From assembly GCA_050179645.1 (NCBI GenBank), contig JBFXEX010000005.1, positions 1 to 64,000 of the forward strand: a stretch of 64,000 bases of DNA, read 5' to 3'. This document shows, one piece after another, positions 8,575 through 17,119 of this stretch. This stretch comes from VAZQ01 sp050179645 (GTDB lineage Bacteria > Pseudomonadota > Alphaproteobacteria > Rhizobiales > Xanthobacteraceae). The position numbers and the translations under genes are program-made. The stretch's first letter is position 1. The number at the start of each line of letters is the position of its first letter. The notes below the pieces were generated by a model that worked only from the letters and a program-made list of their open reading frames with translations, searched no databases and had not been told where the DNA came from.

Positions 8575-9879
8575 ATGTCGACGGTTGCACGCACGGCGGC
8601 CGTGGTGCCGCTTGACGGTCCCAAGGATCTCTACGAGGTCGGAGAAATCCCGCCGCTTGGCCACGTGCCGGCGCAGATGTACGCCTGGGCGATCCGCAAG
8701 GAGCGCCATGGCCCGCCCGAGCAGTCGATGCAGCTTGAGGTGCTGCCGACCTGGCCGATCGGCGAGGACGAAGTGCTGGTCTTCGTGATGGCGGGCGGGG
8801 TCAACTACAACGGCGTCTGGGCCGGCCTCGGCATTCCGATCTCGCCGCTCGACGGCCACAAGCATCCGTATCACATCGCCGGCTCGGATGCGTCCGGCGT
8901 GGTCTGGGCGGTCGGCAAGAAGGTGCGGCGCTGGAAAGTCGGCGACGAGGTCATCGTCCACTGCAATCAAGACGACGGCGACGACGAGGACTGCAACGGC
9001 GGCGATCCGCTGCTGTCGCCCTCGCAGCGCATCTGGGGCTACGAGACGCCGGACGGCTCGTTCGCGCAGTTCTGCCGCGTGCAGTCGCGCCAGTTGATGC
9101 AGAAGCCCGCGCACCTGACCTGGGAGGAGGCCGCCTGCTACACGCTCACGCTGGCCACCGCCTATCGCATGCTCTACGGCCACTCGCCGCACACGCTGAA
9201 GCCGGGCGATTACGTGCTGGTCTGGGGCGCGTCGGGTGGCCTCGGCGTGTTCGGCGTGCAGCTTGCTGCCGCCTCCGGCGCCAATGCGATCGGCATCATT
9301 TCGGACGAGACCAAGCGGCAGTACGTCCTCGATCTCGGCGCCAAAGGCGTGATCAACCGCAAGGAATTCAATTGTTGGGGCCAGATGCCGACGGTCGGCA
9401 CGCCGGAATACAACGAGTGGGTCAAGGAGGCGCGCAAGTTCGGCAAGGCGATCTGGGACATTACCGGCAAGCGCGACGTCGACATCGTGTTCGAGCACCC
9501 GGGCGAAGCGACGTTCCCGGTCTCCTGTCTGGTGGTGAAGCGCGGCGGCATGGTGGTGTTCTGCGCCGGCACTTCCGGCTACAACATCACGTTCGACGCG
9601 CGCTACGTCTGGATGCGGCAAAAGCGCATCCAGGGCTCTCATTTTGCCCATCTGAAACAAGCCTCATCCGCCAACCAGTTCGTGCTCGACCGGCGCATCG
9701 ATCCGTGCATGAGCGAGGTGTTTCCCTGGGCCAAGATCCCCTACGCGCACGAACTGATGCGCACCAACCGGCATCCGCCCGGCAACATGTCGGTGCTGGT
9801 CAACGCGCCGCGCACGGGGCTGCGGACGTTCGAGGACGTGCTGGAAGCCGGCGAGGGCGACGACGAGCCGCTGGTGTAG
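8575..9879 (+). CDS. ccrA: Crotonyl-CoA carboxylase/reductase
   Basis: Ccr reduces crotonyl-CoA with NADPH while fixing CO2, giving ethylmalonyl-CoA; it is the key enzyme of the ethylmalonyl-CoA pathway. The 434-residue medium-chain reductase has the long N-terminal part and the inserts that mark Ccr: GVNYNGVWAGLG, HCNQDDGDDEDCNGGDP and a nucleotide site VWGASGGLGVFGVQLA. The histidine of FEHPGEATFP matches the CO2-organising histidine of the family, and DGSFAQF covers the substrate and CO2 pocket region. The chosen ATG at 8575 has GGGAGA at proper distance. It faces the YihY gene, with a hairpin between them, and lies close to ecm and mcd. Confidence 0.95.
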   Translation: MSTVARTAAVVPLDGPKDLYEVGEIPPLGHVPAQMYAWAIRKERHGPPEQSMQLEVLPTWPIGEDEVLVFVMAGGVNYNGVWAGLGIPISPLDGHKHPYHIAGSDASGVVWAVGKKVRRWKVGDEVIVHCNQDDGDDEDCNGGDPLLSPSQRIWGYETPDGSFAQFCRVQSRQLMQKPAHLTWEEAACYTLTLATAYRMLYGHSPHTLKPGDYVLVWGASGGLGVFGVQLAAASGANAIGIISDETKRQYVLDLGAKGVINRKEFNCWGQMPTVGTPEYNEWVKEARKFGKAIWDITGKRDVDIVFEHPGEATFPVSCLVVKRGGMVVFCAGTSGYNITFDARYVWMRQKRIQGSHFAHLKQASSANQFVLDRRIDPCMSEVFPWAKIPYAHELMRTNRHPPGNMSVLVNAPRTGLRTFEDVLEAGEGDDEPLV

Positions 9880-9912
9880 TCCGCATTCTGCTGCGATCGG
9901 TCCAGTCATCAC

Positions 9913-9932
9913 CGGCTTGAGCCCTCAAGCCG
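9913..9932. terminator. Hairpin between convergent ccr and yihY-like genes
   Basis: CGGCTTGA and TCAAGCCG pair as a perfect 8-bp stem around a GCCC loop, 33 bases after the ccr stop. There is no T-run on either side, so it is a weak intrinsic terminator candidate or a small repeat remnant. Confidence 0.4.
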
Positions 9933-10020
9933 AGCGGGGCGGCAATCGAGGCTTCATGATGCGGGCTGGAGCGCGTCGCTCCGCTCGCAACGACGGCTCG
10001 ATCCGATCGGGCTCGGCGTC

Positions 10021-10905
10021 TTACCGATGCCTATGGTGATCTCTATGACGATGCTCGCGCTCGGCCTTCTCCTTGTTCGCGGCCCTGATGTAGCGGGAGA
10101 GCGCGGAATTGAGCTCACCGCCGAAGATGAAGATTGATGCGCTCCAATAGAGAAACACCAGCGCCATCATGACGGAAGCGAGCCCCGCATAGTAGGTCAC
10201 GTAGCTCGACGAATACTGCGCCAGGTAGCGACCGAAGGCGACGCCGGCGGCAAGCCACAGCACCAGCGTGGCGATGACGCCCGGCAGGATGTCGATGAAC
10301 CGGCGGCGTCCGGCCGGCAGCCATTTGTGAACAACCAGCAGCGCGATGATGAGCACCGCGCCCGCGACGCCGAACCGAACCAGATTGAAGGTCCCCTCGA
10401 TTTCCTGAAGCCACGGTGCGAACTGCACGGCCGCGCGAAACAGCAACGGACCGAGCACGATCAGGATGCCGAGAGCAAGCATCGCGACCGCAGCCACCAG
10501 CACGTAGACGATCGATTCCAGCCGCAATACGAACCAATGCCGCAACTCGGTTTCGCCGTAAGCGCGGTTGAGGCCGATCCGCAGGGCTTCCACGCCGCTG
10601 GAAGCAAAGAATACCGCAAGCACCGCGCCGACCGTCAGTACGCCGGTGTGCGAGGTGCTGAGTACGTTGTGGATCTCCAGGACGATCGGCTTGGCGATCT
10701 CCTCCGGCCAGGTTGCCAGCAGGAACTTCGCCACCTCGTCGGCAAGATTGCTGAAGTCGAAGAGGCTCGCGATCGACGTGAGCACGATGAAGAACGGGAA
10801 CATCGCCATCAGGATCGACAAGGCGATGTGGCTCGCGATCGCCCAGGCGTCGTCATTGTTGAAATGATCAAACGCCTCGCTGACGATCCGGAACAGGCGT
10901 CGCAT
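10021..10905 (-). CDS. YihY/BrkB family inner-membrane protein
   Basis: A 294-residue polytopic membrane protein of the YihY (BrkB-like, formerly 'RNase BN') family. It has about six hydrophobic helices, and the segments ASHIALSILMAMFPFFIVLT, SSGVEALRIGLNRAYGE and IFIFGGELNSAL are family-typical. Members have been linked to envelope permeability or serum resistance, but no activity is established. The ATG at 10905 has GGGGAGA at proper spacing. The C-terminus ends in a run rich in His and Arg (EREHRHRDHHRHR), which could bind metal or nucleic acid or be just a charged tail. It is divergent from the EamA-type transporter gene. Confidence 0.85.
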   Translation of the reverse strand: MRRLFRIVSEAFDHFNNDDAWAIASHIALSILMAMFPFFIVLTSIASLFDFSNLADEVAKFLLATWPEEIAKPIVLEIHNVLSTSHTGVLTVGAVLAVFFASSGVEALRIGLNRAYGETELRHWFVLRLESIVYVLVAAVAMLALGILIVLGPLLFRAAVQFAPWLQEIEGTFNLVRFGVAGAVLIIALLVVHKWLPAGRRRFIDILPGVIATLVLWLAAGVAFGRYLAQYSSSYVTYYAGLASVMMALVFLYWSASIFIFGGELNSALSRYIRAANKEKAEREHRHRDHHRHR

Positions 10906-11081
10906 GAAGTCTCCCCGGCATCCGCGGCGGATGCGTCGGCAATCATGCAAGATTCGGCGTGCTCCTACAGCGGCATTCTTCGCTTCGGCACCACAAATCC
11001 GTGCGATTGCCGTCGAGGTTCCGGCGCCAATTTCCGTCTGGCGCATCGCGGGCGGATTGGACATGGTGCGCGCCAGCCAGC

Positions 11082-11972
11082 ATGCCGTCCGCACACCCGA
11101 CCAGCTTCCTGATCCGCGCCACGCCGCTGACCTTCGCGCTGTTGTGGTCGAGCGGGTTCATCGTTGCGAAGTATGCGGCGCCCTATGCGGATCCGTTCAC
11201 CTTCCTGTCCGCGCGGTTCGGGCTCGCGGCCCTGATCCTGGTCCTGATCGCGGTCGCGATGCGGGCGCCCTGGCCGACCAGCGCGGGCGGGATCGTGCAC
11301 AGCGTGGTGGCCGGCATGCTGCTGCACGGCGGCTATCTCGGAGGCGTGTGGTGGGCGATCTTTGCCGGGCTGCCGGCCACGATTGCCGGCCTGCTGACCG
11401 CCGGCCAGCCGCTGCTGACCGCATTGCTGGCGGCACCGTTGCTTGGCGAGCGGGTCGGATGGCGGCAGTGGGCGGGCATCGGCGCCGGCTTCGCCGGCAT
11501 CGTCCTGGTGCTGATGCCGCGGTTGGCCGGCGTGGATCCTTCGGCGCTGGCCGGCGCGACCAAGCCAATGGTGGCCGCGACCGTCGGGGTCGTCTCGGTG
11601 ACGCTCGGCACGCTCTACCAGAAGCGGTTCGTCGCCCGCACCGATCTGCGCACCGGAACCAGCCTGCAGTATGTCGGGGCGCTCGCGGTGGTGGCGCCGC
11701 TGGCCCTGCTGACGGAACCGATGCGCTTCGAACCGACCGTCAGTCTGTTCGTCGCGCTTGCGGTCTCTGTCCTGGTGCTGTCGATCGCGGCGATTGCGCT
11801 GCTGCTGCTGATGATCCGGCGCGGCGAAGTCTCGCGCGTCGCGGCGCTGCTCTATCTGGTCCCGCCGTTCACCGCGATCGAGGCATACCTGCTGTTCGGC
11901 GAAAGCCTCACCCCAGTTCAGATTGTCGGCATGGTGTTCGCGGCCGCTGGCGTCTGGCTGGCAACCCGGTAA
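11082..11972 (+). CDS. DMT superfamily (EamA) transporter
   Basis: A 296-residue drug/metabolite transporter with ten predicted membrane helices in two EamA repeats. Repeat one starts at TPLTFALLWSSGFIVAKY and repeat two near GATKPMVAATVGVVSVTLG. The segments AGQPLLTALLAAPLLGE and YLVPPFTAIEAYLLFGE are the conserved ends of the two halves. Such proteins usually export amino acids or small metabolites, or exchange nucleotide sugars; the substrate cannot be read from sequence. The ATG at 11082 matches the family start. It is divergent from the yihY-like gene (176 bases apart), and 262 bases separate it from mcd. Confidence 0.85.
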   Translation: MPSAHPTSFLIRATPLTFALLWSSGFIVAKYAAPYADPFTFLSARFGLAALILVLIAVAMRAPWPTSAGGIVHSVVAGMLLHGGYLGGVWWAIFAGLPATIAGLLTAGQPLLTALLAAPLLGERVGWRQWAGIGAGFAGIVLVLMPRLAGVDPSALAGATKPMVAATVGVVSVTLGTLYQKRFVARTDLRTGTSLQYVGALAVVAPLALLTEPMRFEPTVSLFVALAVSVLVLSIAAIALLLLMIRRGEVSRVAALLYLVPPFTAIEAYLLFGESLTPVQIVGMVFAAAGVWLATR

Positions 11973-12234
11973 CGAACGGGCGCAGCTTGAAGCCTCCGCC
12001 TCGTCGGCCATGAACCGGCGCACCTCGCAATCGGTCGCATGAGGGATCGCCGGCGGCCAGTCGCGACACGGCCAGGTCGCATTGGAGATGGGGATTGAAA
12101 AGCGCGAAACGGCTAAATTTATAGCAAGCTTGGCCTGTGGAATTACCGCGCGCCGATAATGCCGCCGGCATGATTGCTTTTGTGCACTGCACGCGTAGTC
12201 TGATCCGGCCGGGACTGCTGCGCGGAGAACCTCG

Positions 12235-13905
12235 ATGCTGCACCAATCCACCCGCCGCGATGCGGAGGTCAGAATTCTCGCCCAGGCCCGGGACGCTGCG
12301 CAGATCTCCGAAACCCTGCTCGCGGAAGCCAAGGCCGCTGTACGCCTGCGGGTCGTGGTCGACAACCGGCCGGTCGACCGGCTGATGGATCGCGAGCAGC
12401 GGGCCACGCACGGGCTCGCCTGGCTGGCGACCTATGTCGAGGCGATCCGGCAGCTCGCGGCCTATGCGGAGCGCATGCACGAGGCCGGCACCCTCGGCGA
12501 GCTCGAGGAACTCATCGTCCAGCTCGGCATCGGCGAATACCTGGCGCAGATCCAGGGCGGCATTCCGATGAGCCAGGGCGAGATGCTGCGTCCGGTCGAC
12601 TTTGGGCTCTCCGCTCTGGCCGTGGCGGAGCGGCTGGTGCGGCCGCTCGACGGGTTGATGGCCGGCGATGCCGAGCGCCGAGCCCGGTTGGTCGAATTGA
12701 TGGCGCATCACCACGACGCGACGGTCGGCGAGTGCGGGCTGGAAGACACGCTGGTGGCGATCCGCGAGGAGATGCGCAAGTTCGCCGACAGCGAGGTGAA
12801 GCCGCATGCCAACGACTGGCACAAGACCAACAGCTACATCCCGTTCGAGATCATCGCCCAGATGTCCGAGCTCGGCGTGTTCGGTCTGACCATCGCGGAA
12901 GATTACGGCGGCCTCGGCCTCGGCAAGGAGTCGATGTGCGTCGTGTCGGAGGAACTGTCGCGCGGTTATATCGGCGTCGGCTCGCTCGGCACGCGCTCCG
13001 AGATCGCCGCAGAGCTGATTCTCGGCGCCGGCACCGAGGAGCAGAAGCGCAAATGGCTGCCCGGTATCGCATGCGGCGAGATCCTGCCGACGGCTGTTTT
13101 CACCGAGCCCAACACCGGCTCCGATCTCGCCTCCATCAAGACGCGAGCGGTGCGGCACGGCGACGTCTACAAGGTTTACGGCAACAAGACCTGGATCACC
13201 CATCCGGTGCGCGCCGACATCATGACGCTGCTGGTACGGACCAATCCGAAGGAGCCCGGTCACCGCGGACTATCGATGCTGATCGCTGAAAAGCCGCGCG
13301 GCACTGACGAAAATCCATTCCCGGCACCTGGCATGTCGGGCACCGAAATCCATGTGCTCGGCTATCGCGGCATGAAGGAGTACGAGATTGCGTTCGACGG
13401 TTTCGAGGTGAAGGCCGAGAACCTGCTCGGCGGCGTCGAGGGGCTCGGCTTCAAGCAACTGATGGCGACATTCGAATCGGCGCGCATCCAGACCGCGGCG
13501 CGGGCGATCGGCGTCGCGCAGGCCGCGATGGAAGAGGCGCTGCAGTACGCCCAGAACCGCCAGCAGTTCGGTCGGCCGATCGCCGGCTTCCCGCGCGTCT
13601 CCGACAAGATCGCGATGATGGCGGTGGAGATCATGATCGCCCGGCAGCTCACCTACCATGCGGCCAGGCAGAAGGACTCCGGGCGCCGCTGCGATCTCGA
13701 GGCCGGGATGGCAAAACTCCTGGCCGCGCGCGTCGCCTGGGCTGCGGCCGACAACGCCGTGCAAATTCACGGCGGCAACGGCTTCGCGCTCGAGTTTCCG
13801 ATCTCGCGCATCCTGTGCGATGCGCGCATTCTCTCGATCTTCGAAGGCGCGGCCGAAATCCAGGCGCAAGTCATCGCGCGACGGCTGCTCGACGGCTCGA
13901 ATTGA
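12235..13905 (+). CDS. mcd: (2S)-methylsuccinyl-CoA dehydrogenase
   Basis: Mcd oxidises (2S)-methylsuccinyl-CoA to mesaconyl-CoA, passing electrons to ETF. The 556-residue protein is an acyl-CoA dehydrogenase with an unusual N-terminal extension of about 165 residues; this extension and the length set Mcd apart from ordinary acyl-CoA dehydrogenases of about 380-400 residues. The dehydrogenase part has FTEPNTGSDLASIKTRA (FAD and substrate loop), the helix QFGRPIAGF and the C-terminal catalytic region LSIFEGAAEIQAQ with the likely base Glu. GGAGA precedes the ATG at 12235. It sits near ecm and ccr, and the ETF genes follow 4 kb downstream. Confidence 0.93.
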   Translation: MLHQSTRRDAEVRILAQARDAAQISETLLAEAKAAVRLRVVVDNRPVDRLMDREQRATHGLAWLATYVEAIRQLAAYAERMHEAGTLGELEELIVQLGIGEYLAQIQGGIPMSQGEMLRPVDFGLSALAVAERLVRPLDGLMAGDAERRARLVELMAHHHDATVGECGLEDTLVAIREEMRKFADSEVKPHANDWHKTNSYIPFEIIAQMSELGVFGLTIAEDYGGLGLGKESMCVVSEELSRGYIGVGSLGTRSEIAAELILGAGTEEQKRKWLPGIACGEILPTAVFTEPNTGSDLASIKTRAVRHGDVYKVYGNKTWITHPVRADIMTLLVRTNPKEPGHRGLSMLIAEKPRGTDENPFPAPGMSGTEIHVLGYRGMKEYEIAFDGFEVKAENLLGGVEGLGFKQLMATFESARIQTAARAIGVAQAAMEEALQYAQNRQQFGRPIAGFPRVSDKIAMMAVEIMIARQLTYHAARQKDSGRRCDLEAGMAKLLAARVAWAAADNAVQIHGGNGFALEFPISRILCDARILSIFEGAAEIQAQVIARRLLDGSN

Positions 13906-13927
13906 GCCGCCGGTTTGCCCGGGCGGC
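13906..13927. terminator. Hairpin between convergent mcd and amidohydrolase genes
   Basis: Directly after the mcd stop, GCCGCC pairs with GGCGGC across a 10-base loop. The gap between the two convergent genes is only 25 bases, so this GC-rich stem is the only candidate for a shared terminator. It lacks a T-run. Confidence 0.35.
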
Positions 13928-13930
13928 GGA

Positions 13931-14911
13931 CTACGCCGCTTTGGCGGGCGCCTTGATCAGCTTGTCGACGTTGCCGGACAGGATCGCCTCGCCATCCTTG
14001 CCGAGCGCGCGCAATTCCTTGACGAAGTCGGCCACCGCCGAACGGTCGCGGATTTCCTGCGGATAGTCGGTGGCGAACACGATGCGCGACGCCGGAATTT
14101 CGATCAGCGCGCTTTTCACCGCGCCCAGCGCGCCGCAGAAGCCCGCGGTATCGAACACGAAGTTGTTGCGGATGTAGTGGTCGAAGTCCTGCTTGGCCTT
14201 GGCACCATGGCGGGCATTGTCGGCGGTGCCCCAGAAATCCTTGTCCTGGTAGGAGCGGATGCGGCCGAGCAGCGCCGAGAGCCCGCCGCCGAGATGCGAC
14301 ATATGGATCGTCAGGTTCGGGTGGCGGTCGAGCACGCCCGAATTGATCAGCCGGATCATCGCCATCACCAGCGAGAATTCGCGGCCGACCGAGCGCGCGG
14401 TGTCGTAGCCATCGAACTGCTGGGTCTGGTTGAGCTTGAGCGCCGGATGCACGAACACAAAGAGCCCGAGCTTCTCGCACTCGGTCCAGAACGGCTCGAA
14501 CTCCGGCGCGTCAAGATAGAGGTCGTTGGCCTCGGACGTGATCACCACGCCGGGGAAACCCAGTTCGTGCTTGCAGCGCGCCAGTTCGCGGAAGGCTTCG
14601 GCGCCGCCCAGCGGATTGGCGTGCGCGGCGCCGATGAAGCGGCCCGGATAATCGCGCTCCGCCTTCTTGGCGGCGTCGTTGCACAGCTTCGATTTGTCGA
14701 GCGGCGCGCACATACCAGCGGCGCTGGTCAGGAAGGACACGTCAATCCCCGACTCGTCCATCATCGCGATGTGTTCGTCGAGGTCGAACAGCATCCAGTG
14801 CATGATGAAGCTCGGCGCGCCATGTTCGTCGTAAGTGATGATCTTGCGCTTGCCCATGTCCTTCGGCATCAGCGCAAGCGGGGTGAAGTGGTGCTGGAAA
14901 TCGACGATCAT
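13931..14911 (-). CDS. Amidohydrolase family protein (ACMSD-like)
   Basis: A 326-residue TIM-barrel metal hydrolase/decarboxylase of the Amidohydro_2 family, which includes aminocarboxymuconate-semialdehyde and gamma-resorcylate decarboxylases. Visible features are the N-terminal metal pair region MIVDFQHHFTP, the strand HPALKLNQTQQFDG, HMSHLGGG with a metal histidine, and the late aspartate in VFATDYPQE. The ATG at 14911 is preceded by GGGAG. It has no signal peptide and is probably cytoplasmic. It stands alone between mcd and an epimerase-like gene, so context does not point to a substrate; a link to the ethylmalonyl-CoA pathway is not shown. Confidence 0.8.
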   Translation of the reverse strand: MIVDFQHHFTPLALMPKDMGKRKIITYDEHGAPSFIMHWMLFDLDEHIAMMDESGIDVSFLTSAAGMCAPLDKSKLCNDAAKKAERDYPGRFIGAAHANPLGGAEAFRELARCKHELGFPGVVITSEANDLYLDAPEFEPFWTECEKLGLFVFVHPALKLNQTQQFDGYDTARSVGREFSLVMAMIRLINSGVLDRHPNLTIHMSHLGGGLSALLGRIRSYQDKDFWGTADNARHGAKAKQDFDHYIRNNFVFDTAGFCGALGAVKSALIEIPASRIVFATDYPQEIRDRSAVADFVKELRALGKDGEAILSGNVDKLIKAPAKAA

Positions 14912-15038
14912 GGCGGCGCTCCCTTCAATTCTTCGCAATGCCCGTTACCGGGCACAGGTCGTTATGTCGGGACCAAAGAAGCAAGACGTGAATGGTCGGG
15001 TCAAGTCCGGCGATGTGGAGCACCAGAGATCGGCTCCA

Positions 15039-15977
15039 TCAAGCGTTGACCGCAAGATCTTGGATGGCGCGGGCGACCGCAGCGTCAAGCGGCGTATGCG
15101 GAACGTCGCCGATCGCCGCGCGCAGCTTGTCGCCGTCGATCCGGTGCGGTTCTTTCCACAGATAGGCGATCTCGGCCAGCTCGCGGCAGAGCGGCACGAA
15201 CGGAGCGAGCCCCTTGACCAGCCACCAGCCCATCCTTTTGACCTGCAGGCGGTTCTGCACGACCTTGGCGACGGCCGTGGTGAACTCGCGGCCCGTCGCC
15301 GCGTGGCCCGGAAAGCCGAACGTCGCAAACGGCGCCAGCTGGTCGCGGATGCCGGCGAGCCGCACCAGGGTGGACGCGAAATTCGGCACGTAAGCCCATT
15401 CGTGAATGGCGTCGAGCGGGCCGGGATAGGTCAGCCGCAGACGCGTGATATCCCTGGCGATCACCAGATCGAGCCAGGAGCCGCGACCGCTGCCGAAAAA
15501 ATCCCCGGCACGAACGATGATCACGCGCAAGCCGCGTTCCTCGGCCGCTTCCTGCAGGCGATCCTCGATGGCGACCCTGATCCGCCCCTTGTGCGACGTC
15601 GGCCGCATCGGGGTGGTTTCGTCGATCACCGGAGGAACTGGCGAACCGTAATTGTAAAGATTGCCGGGAAAGATCAGCGTAGCGCCGACCCGCTCGGCGG
15701 CGGCCAGCGCCGAATAGGCGAGCGGCAGCGCCTGCGTGCGCCAATACTGGTAGTGCGGGTTGAGCGCATGCAGAACGACATCGGCGCGATGCGCCGCCTC
15801 GCTGACGGCGTTGTGGTCGAGACCGTCGACCTCGACGATCCGGGTCCGCGGTGGTGCCAGTTTGGCGTGTCCGGGCCGGACCTGGCTGACAACGTTCCAG
15901 CCGGCGTCGCGGAAGCACTCGGCGGCCGCATGACCGAGCCGGCCGGTCGCGCCGAGAATGAGAATGCGAGAACTCAT
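15039..15977 (-). CDS. NAD-dependent epimerase/dehydratase family protein
   Basis: A 312-residue extended short-chain dehydrogenase. It begins SSRILILGATGRLGHAAAEC, carrying the GxTGxLG-type dinucleotide motif. The usual tyrosine-lysine pair region is modified: the segment FPGNLYNYGSPVPPVIDE resembles the NxYxYG pattern seen in a set of uncharacterised epimerase-like proteins acting as NAD(P)H-dependent reductases. RAGDFFGSGRGSW follows. The ATG at 15977 fits. The neighbours give no pathway clue. A short hairpin (TGCCCG/CGGGCA, 14939-14954) lies 85 bases past its stop. Confidence 0.8.
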   Translation of the reverse strand: MSSRILILGATGRLGHAAAECFRDAGWNVVSQVRPGHAKLAPPRTRIVEVDGLDHNAVSEAAHRADVVLHALNPHYQYWRTQALPLAYSALAAAERVGATLIFPGNLYNYGSPVPPVIDETTPMRPTSHKGRIRVAIEDRLQEAAEERGLRVIIVRAGDFFGSGRGSWLDLVIARDITRLRLTYPGPLDAIHEWAYVPNFASTLVRLAGIRDQLAPFATFGFPGHAATGREFTTAVAKVVQNRLQVKRMGWWLVKGLAPFVPLCRELAEIAYLWKEPHRIDGDKLRAAIGDVPHTPLDAAVARAIQDLAVNA

Positions 15978-16156
15978 GAGCGGTCAAGCGGCCAGGCACA
16001 GTCGAAATGCGACATCGGTCTCCTCCGGTTCCGCCCCGGTGCGGACCGCGGCGCAAGCATCGTAGCCTCTAGGCCGAGACATTAAAAACGCAACATTTTT
16101 CATCCGCCAGATTGAAAGACGGGACATCGAGTCACCATCTGGAGTAAGAGGACGTG

Positions 16157-16351
16157 ATGGTCGATTTTCTTAAGTACCTGCTCATCCCGCTCGCGATCGG
16201 CGTGGTCGCGGTTGTGCTGATCCTCGGCCTCGCCAACATGATGAAGGGCGGCGCACCGCAGGTCTCACAGAAGCTGATGCGGCTGCGCGTGCTGATGCAA
16301 TTCGTTGCGATCGTTGTCATCATGGTGACCATCTGGGCAATGGGGCGCTAA
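16157..16351 (+). CDS. Twin transmembrane protein (HIG1-like small membrane protein)
   Basis: A 64-residue protein with two hydrophobic helices (about 5-26 and 43-62) joined by a short basic loop, QVSQKLMRLRVLMQF. This matches the 'twin transmembrane protein' family of alphaproteobacteria, which resembles the HIG1 domain found in hypoxia-induced and respiratory supercomplex factors. In alphaproteobacteria it is often found directly upstream of the cobalamin adenosyltransferase gene, as here. The ATG at 16157 is preferred over the GTG one codon upstream because GTAAGAGG lies at proper distance. A role at a respiratory complex is a family-based guess. Confidence 0.8.
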   Translation: MVDFLKYLLIPLAIGVVAVVLILGLANMMKGGAPQVSQKLMRLRVLMQFVAIVVIMVTIWAMGR

Positions 16352-16357
16352 TGTTCC

Positions 16358-16410
16358 GATTCCGAAGTCCGCATGACTTCTCGGCACCTCCGTTTGCGAA
16401 CTTCGGAATC
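16358..16410. repeat. Inverted repeat after the twin-transmembrane gene
   Basis: GATTCCGAAGT (16358-16368) and ACTTCGGAATC (16400-16410) are a perfect 11-bp inverted repeat around 31 bases. Inside it GAAGTC and GACTTC can form an alternative short hairpin. It may end the transcript of the small membrane protein or be an intergenic repeat of the REP kind. No second copy was seen. Confidence 0.5.
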
Positions 16411-16435
16411 AAAGACACCAGCAATTTATTGATCT

Positions 16436-16510
16436 AGTGTGGCTTTTGGTTCAGAACCCCGCAGGTCGGATTCGCGGCAAGAATGATGCGGAGTTCTGAA
16501 CCGCCACACT
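16436..16510. repeat. 75-bp palindromic intergenic repeat, copy 1
   Basis: The element runs from AGTGTGGC to GCCACACT; its ends are inverted repeats (AGTGTGGC, then GGTTCAGAAC, against GTTCTGAACC, then GCCACACT). A second copy of the same length lies at 26392-26466 in the opposite orientation. The copies share both ends and diverge in the middle. Here it sits between two short hairpin-rich regions just upstream of the adenosyltransferase gene. Confidence 0.75.
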
Positions 16511-16528
16511 GAACGGCGGAATCCGGCG

Positions 16529-17110
16529 ATGGTCGTTCTCAACCGCATCTACACGCGCACCGGCGATGATGGGACGACCGCGCTTGGCAACGGCCAGCGG
16601 CGCAAGAAGTACGATTTGCGGGTCGCGGCGTACGGCACGCTGGACGAGGTCAACGCGGCAATCGGCCTGGTCCGGCTCCATATGGGCGACGATCCGGCGC
16701 TCGACGATATGCTGCGGCGGATTCAGAACGATCTGTTCGACGTCGAGGCCGATCTCTGCATGCCGTCCGAAACCGGCAAGGGACCGGGCGGTGCGCGCCT
16801 CACCGTCACGGACGCGCAGGTCGACTGGCTCGAACGGCAGATCGACATTCTCAATGAGGAGCTTGCGCCGCTGAAATCGTTCATCCTGCCGGGCGGCAGC
16901 GCCGCGGCGGCCTATCTGCACCTCGCGCGCACCGTCTGCCGGCGCGGCGAGCGGATGATGGTCGAGTTGAACGACACGCCGGGCGAAAGCGTTACGCCGG
17001 CGGCGTTGAAATACGTCAACCGACTATCGGATTTCCTGTTCGTCGCGGGTCGGCATGCCAACGACCGCGGCGCCACCGACGTGCTGTGGGTGCCGGGACA
17101 GAACCGGTAA
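16529..17110 (+). CDS. Cob(I)yrinic acid a,c-diamide adenosyltransferase (PduO type)
   Basis: This enzyme transfers adenosine from ATP to cob(I)alamin, making adenosylcobalamin, the cofactor Ecm needs. The 193-residue product is a typical single-domain PduO-type enzyme. The N-terminal ATP-binding loop is RIYTRTGDDGTTALGNGQR, and DEVNAAIGL, FDVEADLC, LPGGS and RTVCRRGER are the other family signatures. VNRLSDFLFVAGRHAN closes the active site. The ATG at 16529 is clear. It is followed after 9 bases by a rhomboid protease gene, and then by etfB, so these may form one transcript. Confidence 0.92.
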   Translation: MVVLNRIYTRTGDDGTTALGNGQRRKKYDLRVAAYGTLDEVNAAIGLVRLHMGDDPALDDMLRRIQNDLFDVEADLCMPSETGKGPGGARLTVTDAQVDWLERQIDILNEELAPLKSFILPGGSAAAAYLHLARTVCRRGERMMVELNDTPGESVTPAALKYVNRLSDFLFVAGRHANDRGATDVLWVPGQNR

Positions 17111-17119
17111 AGGGCGCCG

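Noticed and set aside
9950..10012. Part of a rhizobial intergenic repeat (GCGTCGCTCCGCTCGCAACG)
   Set aside because: It resembles one half of a common alphaproteobacterial repeat, but the other half is not clear and there is no second copy in the window, so I did not list it as a feature.
11908..13263. Long minus-strand open frame opposite mcd
   Set aside because: It is the antisense of mcd. High GC at third codon positions leaves long stop-free frames on the other strand, and its translation is Arg/Gly/His-rich with no domain.
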